The notes beneath the pieces were generated by a model. That model was not told the origin of the DNA and made no database searches. It saw only the letters and a list, made by a program, of their open reading frames with translations. Both the position numbers and the translations under genes were made by a program. Positions 24,715 through 37,300 of a stretch of DNA of 64,000 nt are shown piece after piece; position 1 is the stretch's first letter; each line of letters opens with the position of its first letter. Origin of the DNA: Apricaphanius iberus (taxonomy: Eukaryota; Chordata; Actinopteri; Cyprinodontiformes; Aphaniidae); the NCBI GenBank assembly GCA_028564705.1, contig JAPXFQ010000398.1, positions 2,666,001 to 2,730,000 on the forward strand. Direction: 5' to 3'.

Positions 24715-24870
24715 TAGTAGAGCAGCACAGAGGAGCAGTTGCACAGCTGATTGACGGCAAGGCAGTCCTGAGTTTGAATCCCGGCCTGGCGTCTTCCTGC
24801 AGGTTATCCCCATGCATGTGTGGGCTCTCTCCAGGTCCTGGATATTGACAATCATTTCTTTTCTGGTTTG
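24715..24870 (+). repeat. Teleost short interspersed repeat, 5' half
   Basis: Reads 'gagtttgaatcccggcctgg', then 'tgcaggttatccccatgcat' and 'gtgggctctctccaggtcct'. It matches the first half of a very common fish repeat with a tRNA-like B-box (gtttgaatcccgg). Its second half is not here, but a 3' half occurs at 37.45 kb. Confidence 0.6.
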
Positions 24871-25177
24871 TTTTGTCTTGAAAATAGGAACAAATGTGTA
24901 GAAAATAAACATGAAAGTGCTAATAAATACATATTTCAGTGTAAAATCATCTTAGACTTTTGCGTTAATCAACTCTTGTTCTAAAGTTGTTTTATTTTGA
25001 AGTTAGAGCGCACACTTCCTTTTTCTTCCTTTCGGAATTTTTCAGCAAAAGTTGAACAGATGGAAACGTAAGCCTTTGCGTCCTCTATACATTTTTAGAT
25101 GACAACACCCCAAAAGTCTTAACTACGAGCGTGGACACTGAGAAGGAAAAGGAGGGAAGTCTGATACACCATGTTTG

Positions 25178-25183
25178 TTTATT
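25178..25183 (-). terminator. Poly(A) signal AATAAA of the PRKG-like gene
   Basis: The minus strand reads AATAAA about 165 nt beyond the stop codon at 25345. It is the nearest canonical hexamer I saw. Confidence 0.5.
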
Positions 25184-25344
25184 GGTTTTCTTTGAACTGC
25201 AAAATCACTGAATTCTAATGCATGTCAATCTATAAAGGTATTCTGCGTCTGAAACAGTCTAAACTTTTGGGGTGAAAAGCAGATAGGTTAATGTCTTTAG
25301 CAATATCTGCTGGTACTGCCTCTGGAAATGTCTGAAATGTGTGA

Positions 25345-28300
25345 TCAGAAATCCTCCCAGTTTACGCACAGCTCTGCTGCCTCTGCAGAATAAAGAGCAC
25401 AAGTAGTGCTTTCCAGAGGATGTTTGACCTGCAAGGAAATACAGAAGAGTTACAAAAAAACAAAAACTCAACATTAGTCACAAAACTTAAAAATTAAGTA
25501 GGTCAAACTGGTTATGTCATACTTTGGGAATAAGTGGAGGAGTCAATGTTCTTTTGCAAAGTGCATCCCAGTTGAATCCATCAAACCACCTGAAGAAAAA
25601 AACAGAGCATCATAATCTTTGGCACTGTTTGCGTTTCCAAGCAGAGCCCAGAATCTTTATTGAATGAAATCAATCCATGCTCTCACTTGTGCTTCTGAAT
25701 GGCCTTGGCCCCGTTTCTCTGACTGCCCAGTCTCTCTGAAGGTTTGCCTCTGTGTGACGGAAAGAAAAAACTAAAATAAACAAACTCTGAATTAATCATC
25801 TGCTTCATGTCCTCCAGAGATGGAACTGGGATAAAAATGAAGAAACACTCATGTTTATCACAATGCACTGATTGTTTTTTGGTTTTCTAGTCTTATTGGG
25901 CCATATTCATACCTGCAAAGTTTATTTATGAGATCGCAGGCATTTTTGCAGAATGATTTAGGGAATTCGATCTGATCGATACCCTGCACGGTTGCAGTAA
26001 GACTCCTCAATGGATCAGAGCCTTCAAACGGGAGCCTAAAGACAGAAACAGAAATCAGTCAGGAAACTTTAAAGGTATTGTAAAAGATCTGTTTCTTCCG
26101 GGTGGATCACCTAGACGATTGGTCCTCCTAATCCTGAGAGCCTGCATGCCCACCGTCACATGTTTATCTGTCATGCTCCGCCATTATCCATTCATTCTGC
26201 CTCACAGATCTTACCGGGTTGTTTTAAAATGGCTGCAAGTCTCTAGAGAAAGAGTCTTTCAGGTGTATGAGAGGAAGAGAAAGGGCTCAGAATAGAGAAA
26301 CATGACCAGAGTGTTTTTAGGAGACTCTTTTCAATGATGGCGTGCGCTGACACCACAGGTCAAGCTCCCCACTTATTCATCCGTTGCAAAGTTTCTACAC
26401 AGCAGGTAGGCTAAAGTTTGCGGCTACTTTGTCGGGAGTTCGCACAGGTATTGATTTATTTTCTTTGATGTGTAGAAATTTAGCCATGGTACCTAACCGA
26501 AAGCACCGACTTCAAGAGCGAACCTTCTGCAGCGTTATATCCGCTCCGTGAGTGCAGCTCTGGGGGAGACAATGGAGGGACTCTCTGCTGTAATGAAACA
26601 GATATGTATCGAATATCCAACTAATTTCACAGCTATAAGTTTGGCCTGTTATTTGGAGAAATGCATTTAACATCACTACTAGAATAAGTTATCTACGTCT
26701 ATATGATGACGTATATATGACGGAAGATTTGTTGTGACTATCAGCCTTTAATTTTAAGTTGGCAGTTCTTTCCTGAAATTCGTAAAAATACTCCTCTATA
26801 CCTCTCAGCTACAGTGTCTTCCAAAAGTATGCATACATCTTGAATTTTTCAACATTTTATCCCATAAATCCCATGGTTTTAAAAGCTCATTGTATTTTCA
26901 TTGGAATTGGTGGACAGATAAACAGTGGTGGATACGGAAGGACATCAATAGATTTTTTTTTCATATTCTTGTTTAGTCCGGAGTCAAAACTTTACAGAGA
27001 TTAAATTTACTGAAAATAAAGCTTTAGGGTCTGTCTACCAGCATTTCACAGCCTTGCTTGTCAAATGTGGCTAAATTTATTTGCTTTATTTTTATTTTCT
27101 TTGCAAAATTGCTCAGGCTCAGTCAGAATGGATGGAGAGCTTCCATGAGTAATTTTAAAATCCACAGATTCCCAATTTGATATAGGTCTGGACTTTAATT
27201 CTGGCAATCTAAAACAATTCTTTTTATGTAAAACACACTTTTTTTTAACCTTGCTCTATATTTACCTCCATACATCTCATAAGTTCAGAGAAGATTCCCC
27301 AGAAGAAAAGCAATCCCACACCATGATCCACCACCCCCATGTTTCACAGTTGGGATGGTATGTTCAGGGTGATGGCAATGCTAGTGTTGCATGAGATATA
27401 GCCCTTTACATGTAGGCTGAAAGTTTCAGTTTTGGTCTCATCTAACAAAAGCATGTTATTCCACTTGTTTGCTGTGTCCTGTTGTGGCAAAATGCGAAAA
27501 CAACTCCTTATGTCTTTCTTTCAACAGCAGTTTTCTTCCTCCCGCTCTTCAGTAAAGGCTAGAGTTTTGAAGTGCAGAAAATAGTTGTCCCACTAATGCT
27601 GGGGGGTTTTGCAGCTCCTCCAGGGTTACCAGGGTCTTCTTGTCTGCTTCTTTGATCAATTTTCTCCTTGACCGGTGTATCTGTTTTTTTAGATAACTAA
27701 TAAATTAACAGCTTGGTGAGATTTTCAAAGTTCTGGATGTTGTTTTATAACCCACTTCTACTTTAATCTTCTCCGCAACTTTACACGTGACTGTTCATAG
27801 GTCTTCACCATTGTTCCCTACATACCTCAAAGGTGGACTCTCATTTACTAATTTATTAATTTGGTTTATAATTGGTTTCACTGGATTTTATTTACACTGA
27901 TTATAGTAAAGGGGCTGAATAAAAACATACCTTACGTTTCAGATTTTTCTTTGTGTCACAAGAAATCCCAACAAAGCACATCGTAGTTTGTGGTTCTGAG
28001 CGTGAAAAACCTCAAGATGTCAGATCCCCCAACAAGCCGGTGTATTTACGTTAACAACACTTGAACAAAGCCTGGCTTCTCTAAGGTTGAAAGCTTACCT
28101 ACCGCTGAGAAGCTCAAACACAAAAACACCCAGTGACCAAAGATCTGCGGATGAACCGTGGCCTTTGCTCAGAACGATTTCAGGTGCAATGTAGCCCAGT
28201 GTGCCGCAGAACGTCCACGTCTTCTTGCCCACCTCAACCTTCTTCAGACATCTGGAGCCAATCTACGGTACACATCCACGCGGTCAGCATCACCACCCGT

Positions 28301-31300
28301 AAAACTCCGCAGACAAAACGTGGAGCCTAAATCGGTTTGTGGTTACCAGTTTTCCGTAACCCTGCTCATCGAGGACAACGTTTTCAGGCCTGACGTCTCT
28401 ATAGACGACCCCTTGAGAGTGAAGAAAACTCAGCGCTTCGACGACACAAGCTGTGTAGAACTTGGCGCTGCCGTCATCTAAATATCCTCTGAAAAATAAA
28501 GGAGAGGATTCGTTCTCAAGCTAAGAAAATCAATTGAAAGAAGAGACTTTTAAAACAGATGTCATGGAAAAAAGCATACATTAAAAATAGCTACGAATAA
28601 GCTGATGTAATAAAAGTCAAAAACCTTCGGAATGACTTAAACAGACGACAATAATTAAAGTTTCTGGTTTCATCATAATAAAACCTGAATCAGAAACAGT
28701 GAGACAAGTAGTATTGAGTATTTTCAGTACATATGATAACAAACATGATCTCACGGTCAGGTTGCTGTAGTTTAGTATACTCACTTGTCTTCGAGTAGAC
28801 GAGATAAATTCCCACCCAAGCAAGCTTCTGTCAAACTGTAAAGATGCTCAGCATCTCTGAACGTTTTGTATAGCCTGTAATCAAAATATGTGTGAAAATG
28901 TTCAAACTCTCTTGCAAAGTAGCCATTCCCTGTGAATGTTGTCCATGTTTTTCCATATTACAACCACTATATTTGATTAGTATAACAGGACATAACTACA
29001 AACCTTGAAGGAAAACTATACCATACATGGATTTCTTAAAAATGTGGCATGCATCTATTTTTACGTCCCTGAGTCAATCCTTTGCAGAATTACATTTAAC
29101 TATCATGATTTTGACTTTGTATTTGAATTATGTTGAGTTTATAAGTTTTGTAAAAAAAAAAATGCTTTTCATCTATCTTTCCATTCTAGTTTTAGCCTTT
29201 AGCTTTTGGTTAAGCTGGATCCTTTCGTTTCCTGTTTTGTTCCTGTTTGGTGTTTATTTGTGTCACTTAATCATTTTCCCTCAGCTTGGTGGTGCTGTCC
29301 CTTATGGAGGAAAAAAAATGTACATAATTACAAATAAAAGCAGAGAAATATATATTTTGTCATTCCTTTTGCTTATTATATGTGTTTTCATTAAGAACAT
29401 TTTTTCTTTTTTTTCTTCCTCCCTTTTAAGGAAAAGGAAAAACGTGTTTGTTTGTTTGTCTGTCGGTCTGTTAGTTAGCAACCTACAGTATCTCTAAAAG
29501 TTATAGACGGATTTTATTACATTTTCGGTAAACTTGCGCAATGGGACCAGGAGTGATTCGATTTTAGAGGTGACTCAGCTAGTTGTGAAAAAGATTTGGC
29601 AGAGGCCTGCATTCTCCGAGTGCTTTTCTACTAATTTAAACGTCTTTGCAATGACAGGCTTTTTTGTGTGGGTCTCTCCAAACAAAATCCAATTGACATA
29701 CATTAGGGTCTATGGTTGTAATAAGAAAAAGTGTAAAACAATATTCAAAGGGTATAACTGCTGTTGCAATTCATTGTAACTGGTTGCAGAACGAGAGCTA
29801 CCTGACGACGAATGGACAGCAGGCCTCCATGAGGATGCTGCGTTCTCTCAGAATGTGCTCACGCTGACCGCTGTCGAGGATCAGCTTCTTCTTGAGCACC
29901 CTCATGGCAAAAACACAGCGGATGTTGCTCTTTAGTTGCACCTGAAAGCAAAGGAGGAAAAATCAACACTATAACTATGTGGAAATAAGGAATCTCAATG
30001 AGGCACTAGCTCCAGGATCTATATGATTGTGTGAGCAAGTTGCAGTAAGATCAACCCTTTACCAAGTCTATGTGACTGAACTCCCCAAGTCCCAGAGTGC
30101 GAATAATCTGGAAATCGCTTAAGGTGGAAGATGCCAGGGAAGCAGGATCCTCCTTTGACCTGAGGAGGAAAACACAGATGAAACGGCATTTCTTGTATTT
30201 CCATGGATGTAAAATGAGTTGGCACTGCACTGCTCCGCACTCGACTTTTGCTTCATTGCTGTGCTGAAGCTCTGGAGGGCTGTCGGATCCCGAACCTTCG
30301 ATAACATCTCTGAAGGTCCTGAAACGCAAGCATGTAGTGAATATTTCTTATTTATCTGTATACTGTTTACATAAAAGCATAGACACTGAATCAGAAACAC
30401 ACTTCCTTTAGTTAGCTCAGATTGTCAGCCTACCTTCTGTCTATTACCAAACATGTCACTTCTCCAACAGCCATCACATTTACAGGCCGGATGGTTTCCC
30501 TGGGGGCAAAAAGATAAAAAGAACATCATGAGAACATCATTAGAAAACAGAATTATATTTACATTCAGAAGTTGACAAAGTCAGGTGGGACAAATATTGA
30601 CCAAGTCACAAGAATATAAGTGTATAAATGTTTGGAGAAATCAATGTGAGGCTCAATAACCTAAGTACACTGCATCATCTGTGAAGAATGGTAGTGGTGG
30701 CATCATGCTGTGGGACTGGTTTTCAGAAAAGAGGAGGATCGCCTCCATATATTTCAGTTTAACTTAAATCGCACCTGGACACAAATGGCTGTTCCAACAG
30801 CATAATGGTCCCGAAAACATATAATCTTATATTTGAAAATGATAAAAGAGGAAAGCATTACGTTGGTCTAGATCCTAACCTTTTTAAAAATTTGTGGACG
30901 ATTCTTTAAGATTAAGATGTTCATATCAAGTACACCATGGCACAACCAGCATGAATCCCTAACATAAGGCAGAATGGATCCAGGCTTTCTTGTTTGCTGC
31001 TGACGTTGAAACCCAACAGACCAGGTTAGATTTTTCCCAGATACGTTAGTTTTGGTGAGCCTGTGTGATTTGTTGCCTCAGTCTGACGTTTTTCGCTGAC
31101 AGGTGTTGCCTTTCTCTTCTGAACTCTAACATCAGCGTGACTTTTTTTCCTCCCGCGTGATGGAAAGCTATGGACAGTAATTTCTTTTTCTAAGCATTAT
31201 CTCTAAACCCCAGAAATGGCTGTGCATGAAAGTCCCAGTAGATCGGCAGCTTTTGCTACTTTGGGACTAGCCCGCCTGCGACCAACAACTATCTAACTAA

Positions 31301-34300
31301 CTTATTTCTCTTTTTATTGCTTGTTTTTTTCTGTTTTTTATTTCCTCTCATATTACACTACCTTAACTCATTTTATACCCACTTTTATAAATCTGTTATA
31401 ATTCTAGAGTGCTTTTGTGCAGCACTGTGCTCAGCTCTCATGCCATGAATAAATGTGCTATATAAACAAACTAAATTAATAAATTGGTATGGGTGCGTGT
31501 GTCTTGTATAAAGGGAATCAAATCCCCTTTCTTCCCCAACCCGATATTAAGCCAAAAACCACTCTGGTGGGGGTTTTTTATATAAGAAAATTACATTACC
31601 AGATGGCTGAAAACTCCAAAAACTTGATTTTGCATGATATAGCCCCTTTAAGCCTGAACTTCAGAAAAAATCCATTTCACCAAATATGCTAACATACTGC
31701 AATGTGATTGGCTTATTTGCATTGATAGGTAAGGAGTACTTATTGTAAGCAAAGTGGCCAGTGCATGTACATCTCTAATTCCATGTACTGTATATGATGA
31801 CATCTTTTGTTCTGTGAAATAGCGCTGTGTCGTTCTCACCCCCAGAGAGCTTTTTCTCCAAACCACTGTCTCTCAGTGAGCTCACTCAAAACTATCTGCT
31901 CCTGACGGCCTGGCTTCTTCTCTGTCACGCTCACCTAAAGAGAAAATGGTGATGAACACGGCAGAAAAGAGGCCCGGTCTATTATCGCCATCATAAAGTA
32001 ATTGCTATATTTGTCCTGACATTTGGACTCAGACTAAATCTATTTCTCTGAAAGTCTTCTTTTCTATCCAGGCTGCTGTTAGAGGGCATTTAACTTTACC
32101 TGGCCTTTGCTAATGATATAAAAGGTGTCTCCGGCGGCTCCCTGTCGAAAGACGTAGTCACCGTCTGAGTAATTTGTCTATAGTAGGAAAAATTTTAAGA
32201 AGCAAGAAAAGAAAAGAGTAATGACTGTCTCTAAGGCCATTGCTGCATCTGCTCTTTCACAGATGTCATACAAAGAAAGCTTCAAATTGAAAATGTTGCT
32301 GGATACTACAAAAAGAATCAATCTGTACCTCTTCCACATGATCAAAGAGTTTCCTTATCACTTCATCTGGCAACGACTGAAGAAAGGGAATGCTGCACAC
32401 CGACACAAAAAAAACAAAAAACGTTTTTGTTTTGTTCTTTGTTTTTTGTATAGAAGCTTTTACTTTCATAAGAAAATCCTTGACCATATTTCAAAAATTG
32501 ATTGTAAACAAACAAACAAAAGAATAGAGATCCATTAAGAATAAAAGGAAGCAGACAATATTTAGTGTTCCAGTCTGATGTTCACCTTCTCAGCAGCTGC
32601 ACTGAATGGGAAAGGCGGCTGATGCCACATTGTGTGAGCATGGACTGGTAGCTCTTGCGGTCGATAGTCCACAGCTTGCTGTCTGTCTGTGCTACAGATC
32701 AAAAGACAAAGGCAAGAGGAAATGATAAAGGTTGTGTCAGTGACACTGAAGTTCTGATATAAAAACTATAGAGGATAGCGAAGACTCACACTGCCTGCAG
32801 GCGGTTGTGGCTGAAGAGCAAAGATTCAGCTGTGCACTCAGGCAGTTTAGGTCAGGGCTGGATTAAAAATTGTCTGCCTTTTTCTTTCCCTTACAGAGGA
32901 CACCGAAGATAAATCTAATCTAATTCCCTCAACCATAAATACCCTCTTTCTTTATAATAGACTTGAAAGTGGTGTAAATTAATAATGACCCATATTGATT
33001 GGTTCACGGAAGCTTCCTGCGAACGGATGTAGATGTCCTCGAGACACTCTAATTACAGCCAATATCTAATAAGATGGTACGAACCTGATATCTTAATTTC
33101 CACGTTCGAACATTCTCTGCGTGCTCCTAATGTATCACCACATGACATCTCCTAGCTGGCTACCGCTTTTTATTTCTATTGTATTTTGTTCGCATAATCA
33201 GATATAAATAATATGGGCCTTTCTCGAAAGCACATATTTCTGCTGTTTTCCCCACATATAAAAGCTTTGCAGGTATTTATAACTGTAACGTTTTCAAATT
33301 TCATCATGATACAGCAACAAACTGCAATGTATTTTATTCTGTATAGATTTTTTTGTAATAGACAAATAGAAAATAATACCGGATTGTGAAGCGAAAGATA
33401 AAAGATACATTAATCTAGCCTTTTTTTTTTTTTTACAAGTAAAAATCTGAACAGCAAGAGACCCAGACATGCCGGCACAGCTAATCTGCCTGGCTGGGCA
33501 AGTAAAGCAGAGCTTTAAACAGAGAAGCAACCAAGATGGTTTGTAACTAAGGGTGCACCGATACCACTTTTTCAGTCCAGATACAGATACCGATGCCTGG
33601 GCTTTGTGTATCTGTCGATACCAGATACTGATCCGACACTATTGTTGAATTAATAAACTTTATACCTTCCACCTTATACTTTTCTTGAAGAGACTAAAGG
33701 CACCAGACTTTACGATCTAAACATAACTAAGACAAAATAACAGATGTAAAATATAAAATCTTTTATAAATCTTTTAATCCAGCCCTGACCAAAACTAAAA
33801 CTTCCAAGTGAAAAAAAATACATTTTTTGTGAATATATTGCAGATTTTCCACATTTTAAGTTCATTATCGGTTCATGGTATTGGTTAACTTTAACCGATA
33901 CAATACGTGTACATTAGACGGTATCTGGGCCGATACCCGATACCCATATAGGTATCGTGCATCCCCACATGTGACTCTGGAGGAGCTGCCGATCTCTGTA
34001 ACTCAGGCAGGAGAACATGTTGACAAGACACTTTCTATTCGAGTACTCCACGTTATCTTGCCATTTAAAAGCTTTTTTTCAAATACTGACAGAAAGACAC
34101 ACGATGTACAGTTAGCCCCAAACCATGTAGGGAACAGAACAGGAAAAAGGCACTCTGTTCAGATGAGACTAAAGCGTCTTGCCCTCATATTACCAACCAC
34201 CTTCTCCTTGTCCAAAAAGGCAGGTAAAAAAAAAGAGGAGATCAAAGGTTAATATTTTGGCCTACATCCAGTACACTCTGTATGGTGGAAAACCTACACT

Positions 34301-37300
34301 GCACATCACCCTAAACAAACCTTCCACAGTAAGAGTCATAGTGGTGGCAGCATCATGCAACGGGGATTGTTTTCTTTACGAGGAAAAGGGAAGCATGTTA
34401 AAAGCTGAAGACCAAAGGTTCACCCTCTAACAGCACATACCACAAATGGCCCAAAGTCCAAACATAACTCAGAACATGAGGCAAAAGTTGAAAACTGATG
34501 TTAACATATACTGATTAAATACTGTAATAACCTTGTGATTATTTCATCTATAAGTTTCTTGGGGGAAAAAGTGAACAAAGCAGGTAGTCTGTATATCTCT
34601 ATGATAGACAGGCTACCTGTGCTAGGTGTACAGTACATTTCACCCTTGTCTGTTTTTCAAGTATTTTTCTTCTATTACAGAAAATCCCCAAAAACACATC
34701 AAAGTTTTTGGTCGTAATATAGAAAACTATAAAATAAAATAAAAGTTCAGGCTCAATTACTTTTGCATGTCAGTGTAGACCTGTATGACTTCCTGGGATC
34801 GTCTGCTCTCGTATCACTACACCAAAGCCTCACTGACGGCATCAAACCCAAACAGAAACTGTTTTCAGGTCAGGAAGGAGAGGAGCACGGTGGGTCCTGA
34901 GCGAATCCAGAGGAAAGGGATGACAATAATGGGCAGGGAACAAAGGAGGACAGGCTGTCACTGAGAGTTGAGAATCGCTACCAGAGAGCAGACAGAAAGC
35001 TGAGAGCGGAAAATTGGAATGGCTGGCCGCTCTCAAGATAAAGAAGGCAGCTGAAAGAGAGAATTAGATGCTCGGTGATAGCAAATAAAGTGATATTTTT
35101 TTCCCATTTACACTGATCCTAGCTACTTCCACAGCCTGTTTACACACAGCTAATATTTATCCATGTGTGAATCTGGGCAAGATATCTGTGGTGACAGCTG
35201 ATAAAGTTTTTCTACAGGACCCTGAGATAGGGTGATAGGAAGAAATGAAAGAGCAATGTGTGTGTTAAAAGGAATATACCGTTGTTTTTTTTTCTTTTTA
35301 CATGAGCGTTACAATATATTTTCAGTGCACGTTATTTGTTATTTGTTCTGACTAATTCTTGTACAGAGAAGATTTTTGGCTTTATGCAGCAAAGCAGCGC
35401 ATGTTTGACATTCCCGGCATCCCAGAGGAAAAAAAACAAAAAACAAAACAACCATGTGAATCTGCAGAAAGGTGTATGATTTCAAAAGCGCCTTTGATTT
35501 GAAATTCCACGGACGTCCTCTGCCTCACACCACGCCAGAGCTCTGTATGCTTCTGATCTTCACAATAATTATTCATATTCCATCCGAGTCAAAATGAATC
35601 AAAAAGACCCCCCATCTGGTCTCCGTTTGACAATAGTGGAGTGACAAATGCAGAGACATCAGCACGATGCTTACCTGAGACAGAGTACGTGTGGGTGCTA
35701 TTGTAGAGGAGCGCCACCTCTCCAAACATGTCCTCCGGCTCCAAGGTGAGCACCTTCTGTCCGTCTTTTGTCACATCCAGTCTTCCTTCTACCAAACAGA
35801 ACAAAAATGTCCACAGCATTTAACCTTGTCCTTGTTTGTCACGTTACAAACACACAACAACGGATTATGATTGAGATTATATTTCGACAGACCAACATAG
35901 GATGGTGCATTATTGTGAGGTGGATCTGTACGGATTTGTGATATTTCAAAATGACTCATCAATAAAAATCAGTGTGGTGTGTGTTTATTTTCAGTCCGCC
36001 TGAGTTTTACTTTGTAAAACAGCTCGAGCTCATCAGCTTTCACGACTTTCCAGAAATTCCCAATCAGACTTTGGCCTGCACTTTGACTAGGCCATCAGTA
36101 CACATGAATATGCCCTGATCTGAACCATTCCACTGGGAGGTGAAGCTCTGATCCATTTCCCTTGAAGAGATTTCTACTCCAGTTTGGTGAGTCCTATACA
36201 AACGACAGTAGATTAAATGCTCGCTGTGTGCTTTTGTGTTGAATATTCGTGTGGTATTGAGAGTGAGAGGTGCAGTGTAAACACAGCACGTGGTGTAAAT
36301 GAGTAACAGCAATGGAGATGACACCTTCTTATCGTATTCACGTCTTCAAGGAACTCCGATAAATCCTATTACTGATCCCTCCTTAAATTTCAACCCGTAA
36401 TATCATAATAGATCCTTTTAATTTTCCCAAAGGTCTACGTTAGCCTCATAATTGTGTTTTGCACCAGCATTTCCATTTAGTCCATTCAAGCCAAAACCCT
36501 GAGCCAGAATGCAAATTTAAAATAAGAATTTAATCCCAATTTGGATTGAAGCACCTGTAATCTGGGCAAAGTCCTGATAAACAACTAGAATTAAGAGGTG
36601 AATGTTGTTCATCATGAGAAGAAAATGACTCACCTTCCAAAACAAAAGCCTGATCCCCGGAGGTCCCCTCCTGGATAACGACGCAGCCCTGATTGATGGT
36701 GGTTCGGTGCATGCAGTCACTGACTGCCTTGATTTCTTCATCATCAAGGTTCTTCAACAAGTCATTTTTCAAAAACGCTGCGTGGATCAGCCTTCGGGAT
36801 CTGAGGACATGAAGACATGACACAAATGTCACACTGTTGGTTGTTAATCACCTTGAACGCAGTCTGGTGGAAGGCTCGGAGGAGGTTTGAAAAAGCATTA
36901 TTAATTTTGATAAGCAATCAATGACAGTGAGAGTTTTCACTCAGAGATGGTGTGAACTGAGGGAACAGTGCGTGCTCTTACTCCTGGCTTTTGTCACAGC
37001 TTCTGTGTGAAACCGCTGAGAAAGTCATCGGGTCTGGACTGACGGGCTCTGAGATGACTGTCTGCCTTTTTGCACTCCGGCTGTCCTCAATTTGAGCTGC
37101 AGCAGCTACAGGACAAGAAAGAGAAGAAAAAAACAACATCCAACTTGTCAGAATTCTAGGTCAGGTTAGAGCTTGTGGCACTTGTTGGTCCTCCCAAGAT
37201 ATCACACATTTAAAGCATCAAGCTCTGTATACCTGCAACGCCTGTAGAGGGCCCAGGGAGGGACAGGGCGGTTCTGTATCGATCTAGTTCTTCTTGCAAC

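Noticed and set aside
29027..29497. 156-codon plus-strand frame with many hydrophobic residues
   Set aside because: It lies within a kinase intron in T-rich DNA. The Leu/Phe/Ile content follows from base composition and there is no domain or codon bias.
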